Assembly (NCBI GenBank): GCA_964522605.1
Contig: CAZFWV010000039.1
Coordinates: 1 to 33,286, forward strand
Origin: CAVZLD01 sp964522605
GTDB lineage: Bacteria; Planctomycetota; Planctomycetia; Pirellulales; Pirellulaceae
Direction of reading: 5' to 3'
Length of the DNA: 33,286 bases
Shown here piece by piece: positions 30,301-33,286 of this stretch. The position numbers were made by a program, and so were the translations under genes. A model generated the notes under the pieces. It did no database searches. It was not told where the DNA came from and was given only the letters and a program-made list of their open reading frames with translations. Position 1 is the stretch's first letter; each line of letters starts with the position of its first letter.

Positions 30301-33181
30301 TGCCGCCGAGTATCTGGGTGGCAACAAGGACGATTACGACGTTCTGAAGCACAACGCGAACACGGCTGTCGACGGCACGACCGCAAACTATCAGCAGATG
30401 CTCAGGCTGGCCCGCAAGAACCTCGCAGACCCAGCCAACTACGAGGACCTGGCGCAGGTCCTGGACCTGGAAGATTTCGTCGACTACATGCTCGTGAATT
30501 TTTATGCGGGCAACACGGACTGGGCGCACCAGAACTGGTACGCCTCCTACAACCGCGTGGATCCGGACGGCCGATGGCGGTTCCACAGTTGGGATGCGGA
30601 ACACGTGCTCAAGAGTGTCAGCGAGGACGTCACCGGCAAGGACAACTCCGGCGGTCCCACCGAGATTCATCAGAATCTGCTGGCCAACGCCGAATATCGG
30701 CTGATGTTCGCCGACCATGTCGAGCGGCACTTTTTCCACGACGGGGCGCTGACGCCGGAGAATGCTGCAGCGGAGTACCAGAAGCTGATCGATGAGATCG
30801 ATCGGGCCGTCGTGGGCGAGACCGCGCGTTGGGGAGACAACCGGGTCAGTTCGCCCTACACCCACACGGATTGGTTGCGGACCCAAACCAACCTGCTGAC
30901 GCGGTACTTCCCCACGCGAACAAGTCGCGTCTTGAGTCAGTTACGGGCCGACGGGCTTTACCCGGCAACCACCATCTCGACCCCGACGTTCGCCATTAAC
31001 GGCACCGAGATGCATGGGGGTCACGCCGCGTTGGGCGACGCGCTGACCCTGGCGGCCGGAAGCGGCACGATCTATTACACGAGCGATGGCAGTGACCCGC
31101 GTCTACCCGGTGGAGATCTCTCCCCGGCGGCACATCCCTACTCGCAACCGCTGGTCGTTGACGGACCGCTGCAACTGAAGGCCCGCCTGCGAACCAGTTC
31201 GGGAGACTGGAGCGCCCTGAGCGAAGCAGCCTTCTACGTCCATCAAGCGGCAACTGCAGGCACGCTGGCGATCACCGAAATCAATTACAATCCGCATGAA
31301 TCGCTGGCACAATTCGGCGAGGCCGCCGTTGACAGCGACGAATTCGAATTCCTCGAACTGATGAATGTGGGCCCGCAACCGATCGAACTGGCCAACGTTC
31401 AGTTCGTGCAGACGGTTACGGGAAACGATCTGGAAGGGATTTCGTTCGTCTTTCCCCAACAGACTCTGTTACCGGGTCAGAGAACCGTGGTCGTAGCGAA
31501 CCCGTCTGCGTTCGTCACGCGATACACGAACCTGGACGGAGTTGCAGGGCAGTATTCGGGACGCCTGAACGATGGGGGCGAACTGATCACGCTGCTGGAT
31601 GCATCGGGCACTGTGATTCAGCAATTCACCTTCGGGGATTCGGGGAGCTGGCCCGGCCGTGCAGACGCGGGCGGCAGCACGCTGGAAATTCTCGATGTCG
31701 CAGGCGATTACGCGTTGAGTTCGAACTGGCGCAGCAGCTCGGAATTCGGGGGAACACCGACGACAGCAGGACTCGGCCCCGTACAGGACATCGTGTTTAA
31801 CGAAATCCTGACGCATACGGATCTGCCGTTGGTGGATCAAGTCGAGCTGTACAATCGAACGGATCAACCGATCGATATCGCGAACTGGTACCTCAGTGAC
31901 AACCGAGACCAGCTATTGGCCAGTCCGATCCCGGCCGGCGACACGGTCATCCCGGCCCAGGGTTACCTGGTCCTCGACGAAACGGCGCTCGGCTTTGGCT
32001 TCCACGGTCAGGAAGCGGATGACGCCTGGCTGCTGGCGGCGGATGGAACCGGCAAACCTTTGCGCTTCGTCGATCACATCGAATTCGGCGCCACGCAGAA
32101 TGGCGTTTCGCTCGGTCGCTGGCCGGATGGCTCGGGCGACCTGTTTCCGATGACCGAGCGCACTTTCGGTTCGGCCAATTCCGGTCCACTCCCGCCGGCC
32201 GTGGTCCTCAGCGAATTGCATTACCATCCGGCTCCGCCGGTTCCCGCGGGCGAACTGGCGCAAGAAGATCTGGAGTTCGTCGAACTCTGGAATCCGACGT
32301 CGGAGGCCGTCGAGCTAAGCCACTGGCGACTGAACCGGGCAATCGACTTTGCGTTTGCCGCGGGTACCGAGTTGGCCGCTGGTGAAACAGCGCTGGTGGT
32401 CTCGTTCGATCCACAGGCCGAACCAGGCAAGGCGCTCGCATTTCGCACCCACTTTGGCCTGTCCGCGCAGCTCGCCCTCTACGGACCTTACAAAGGCGTC
32501 TTGGATAACGGAGGCGAGAACCTGGAACTTGATCGGCCCGAAGATCCGCTCCAACTCGGCCTCGGCTACGTACTTGTCGACCGCGTGCGTTATGACGATG
32601 CGGCTCCGTGGCCGATCTCCGCCGACGGTCAGGGAGATTCTCTCCAACGCACCACGGCCGATGCCTACGGGAACTTAAGCACGAGTTGGACCGCTGCGAC
32701 ACCCACGCCCGGACAAACGCCTTCGGTGCAACTGCCCGGCGATTTGAACGGAGACGGGCAGGTCGACGCCGCAGATATCGACGCACTGGCGGCCTACATT
32801 CAAACGGGAAATCCACTGGGAGATTTGAACGGCGACCAGGTGACGGACCAGCAAGATCGTGATGAGCTCGTGACGGGAATTCTGGGAACGAGTTCCGGCG
32901 ACTCGAACCTGGATCGTCGGTTCGACACGGCCGATCTGGTGCTTGTCTTGCAGCGGGGAGAATACGAAGACGGGATCGCCGATAATTCCACCTGGGAAAG
33001 TGGTGACTGGAATGGAGACGGCGAATTCGATACGCGAGACATTGTCGATGCGCTCCAAACGGGCCGATACGAGCAACCTGCCCGGGTCGTCGACGCGAAT
33101 CGCCTCGCGGCCGCCATCGACTGGATCTTCGCCGAACAGCAGTCGCAAACGAAGCGAACTCGGCGCGCCTTTCTCGCCTGA
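27371..33181 (+). CDS. Giant secreted CotH-kinase protein with FN3-like, lamin-tail and dockerin-like domains
   Basis: 1936 residues. ATG 27371 has GGGAG about 9 nt upstream. Reading N to C: 'SLEPREMLAGDAIKV' export motif (21-30); malectin/galactose-binding-like domain (about 32-195); three FN3-like repeats of ~100 residues (199-500; 'T.YYYRARAVNSAGTAW'); lamin-tail domain 1 (about 503-655); chitobiase C-terminal-like domain ('GATIVYTVDGSPPT', about 669-760); CotH domain (about 812-1198; 'GGSSTGRWKADKLSMRLKF', 'HHLYINGLYWGMYYVHERPD', 'RFHSWDAEHVL'); a second chitobiase-like domain (about 1205-1295); lamin-tail domains 2-4 (about 1297, 1474 and 1611 onward); four Ca-binding dockerin-type loops ('GDLNGDGQVDAADID', 'GDLNGDQVTDQQD', 'GDSNLDRRFDTAD', 'GDWNGDGEFDTRD', 1791-1895). 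CotH proteins are known as atypical kinases; the substrate here is unknown. Confidence 0.93.
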   Translation: MRQKERHRRVRLQRERRLESLEPREMLAGDAIKVNFQVGTAIDDARYPELQGYVADDGSAYGNRGNGMTYGWLSGDLTPDTQAETRDRNNAAAPDERYDTLNHMIKGDNHHWQIDLPNGSYELFLAAGDPSHTDQISDLELISGANRLMLTDPDGQDNWDLYSVEEFTVTDGRLLVAPAPTGSNQKLAFIEITFRAAPEPPEIENGAVTDLSSTSATVSGIVTLTGNEDPTVTLFLGTDDGGTDAAAWTRSIDLGPQSGAFATAITDLAPDTTYYYRARAVNSAGTAWSSASDSFTTVAVTLPSVMLTGATDVEALSSTMQGQVSDDGNDPPQVHLFWGTVDGGTDPTAWQAQADVGQQSSAFSWTVGDLQPGTEYFYRARAENRAGTVWTSPATFTTQQAFSAQVVNDPPGEVTSSTARLGGQVLDTGNHAPRVRLYYGPTDGQTDPAAWQAFVEFPEEYGSFETTVTGLTGDTQYYFRTQATNVAGDTWASASGSFRTLETPTLLITEFVASNQTTLTTRLRSTPGGSLGATIMPDWIELYNPSDQAISLAGLHLTDDATDRTKWTFPADAQIDPHGYLVVFASGEDITDGRLDQRGSYHTNFRLSAEGEFLAVTAADGSILHAFDPGFPQQRTDISYGIDASGQARYYATATPGANNTGGEINFVKDTSFSVDRGFFAEPFTVEITTKTPGATIVYTVDGSPPTLTNGTIVPAASEEVLPVAQVTVSHTTTLRAAAFKSGFEPTNIDTQTYLFLGDVLQQSESYGKDGSGLPTFTAWGHSGKNGDWEVDPEIVHHALAENRLTADDLRAVPTLSLVLPWEDMFIAGSGIYISGTGSPRAVSVEQILPDGSTGFQINGSVQIQGGSSTGRWKADKLSMRLKFTEEYGPTKLVSSMFGADATRQLDTIVLDAVLNYGFHHPSTSQTDYAKFIQDQFVANLQNKMGGYAPHARYHHLYINGLYWGMYYVHERPDASFAAEYLGGNKDDYDVLKHNANTAVDGTTANYQQMLRLARKNLADPANYEDLAQVLDLEDFVDYMLVNFYAGNTDWAHQNWYASYNRVDPDGRWRFHSWDAEHVLKSVSEDVTGKDNSGGPTEIHQNLLANAEYRLMFADHVERHFFHDGALTPENAAAEYQKLIDEIDRAVVGETARWGDNRVSSPYTHTDWLRTQTNLLTRYFPTRTSRVLSQLRADGLYPATTISTPTFAINGTEMHGGHAALGDALTLAAGSGTIYYTSDGSDPRLPGGDLSPAAHPYSQPLVVDGPLQLKARLRTSSGDWSALSEAAFYVHQAATAGTLAITEINYNPHESLAQFGEAAVDSDEFEFLELMNVGPQPIELANVQFVQTVTGNDLEGISFVFPQQTLLPGQRTVVVANPSAFVTRYTNLDGVAGQYSGRLNDGGELITLLDASGTVIQQFTFGDSGSWPGRADAGGSTLEILDVAGDYALSSNWRSSSEFGGTPTTAGLGPVQDIVFNEILTHTDLPLVDQVELYNRTDQPIDIANWYLSDNRDQLLASPIPAGDTVIPAQGYLVLDETALGFGFHGQEADDAWLLAADGTGKPLRFVDHIEFGATQNGVSLGRWPDGSGDLFPMTERTFGSANSGPLPPAVVLSELHYHPAPPVPAGELAQEDLEFVELWNPTSEAVELSHWRLNRAIDFAFAAGTELAAGETALVVSFDPQAEPGKALAFRTHFGLSAQLALYGPYKGVLDNGGENLELDRPEDPLQLGLGYVLVDRVRYDDAAPWPISADGQGDSLQRTTADAYGNLSTSWTAATPTPGQTPSVQLPGDLNGDGQVDAADIDALAAYIQTGNPLGDLNGDQVTDQQDRDELVTGILGTSSGDSNLDRRFDTADLVLVLQRGEYEDGIADNSTWESGDWNGDGEFDTRDIVDALQTGRYEQPARVVDANRLAAAIDWIFAEQQSQTKRTRRAFLA

Positions 33182-33286
33182 CGCTGGCTCACCGCGAGTC
33201 GCCTCGGCTGTGCACAGGTCTCCCGCCCCCGCCCTCTGCACTGCTAACGGTGAGTTTCTTGTCGGGGCAAGCGAATTCTATTACGC

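Noticed and set aside
29573..30886. A 437-codon minus-strand open frame opposite the CotH region
   Set aside because: It lies wholly antisense to a strongly supported coding region with recognisable domains, and its composition is that of a high-GC shadow frame.

Overview
The window looks like a planctomycete chromosome, most likely from the order Pirellulales. The evidence is two secreted proteins with the planctomycete N-terminal LEPR/LETR-MLAGD motif, a tandem DUF1080 protein, a CotH-kinase/lamin-tail/dockerin giant, an ExbBD operon with a squalene-cyclase-like protein, a high GC content, and many palindromic intergenic repeats. No rRNA, tRNA, CRISPR array, integrase or transposase was found. 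Three runs of exactly 100 N (5765-5864, 9299-9398, 27082-27181) are scaffold gaps. One of them removes the N-terminus of exbB.

Layout. (1) 340-9207, minus strand: a tight five-gene operon. In transcription order it encodes a 1087-residue TPR protein, an ExbB/TolQ proton channel (broken by a gap), ExbD/TolR, a 1183-residue membrane protein with a ~720-residue Pro-rich linker and a C-terminal alpha/alpha-toroid domain, and a small zinc-ribbon/bPH membrane protein. It reads as an envelope-spanning, proton-motive-force-driven machine of unknown purpose, and I consider it the most interesting system here. (2) 9777-13149, plus strand: a pseudopilin-like protein, a small beta-sandwich-like protein, and an exported protein with two DUF1080 domains. 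(3) 13714-15662, plus strand: a two-CBS protein with a recognisable promoter, then an exported TPR protein. (4) 15735-16654, minus strand: an exported Cys-rich protein followed by two successive intrinsic terminators, the second possibly ending a small RNA. (5) 17473-19235: a plus-strand polytopic membrane protein carrying an in-frame palindromic repeat, converging on a minus-strand pair of small membrane proteins, one with a C-terminal ribbon-helix-helix-like segment. (6) 19528-21997, plus strand: a promoter and a two-gene crtI/crtB-like isoprenoid operon. (7) 22048-24950: a minus-strand DUF2141 lipoprotein divergent from an ABC-2 type exporter (ATPase and permease, overlapping ATGA). (8) 25064-33181: two cell-surface proteins transcribed divergently, a 600-residue protein with a duplicated ~157-residue domain and a 1936-residue CotH protein.

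Repeats. Three non-identical palindromic elements with CGTAG...CTACG ends (9460-9580, 13346-13465, 18170-18290), a 7-bp minisatellite (27267-27329) with a degenerate second copy near 15699, and several short perfect hairpins fill the spacers. One palindromic element lies inside an intact reading frame. All functional calls come from reading motifs by eye; no database search was run.
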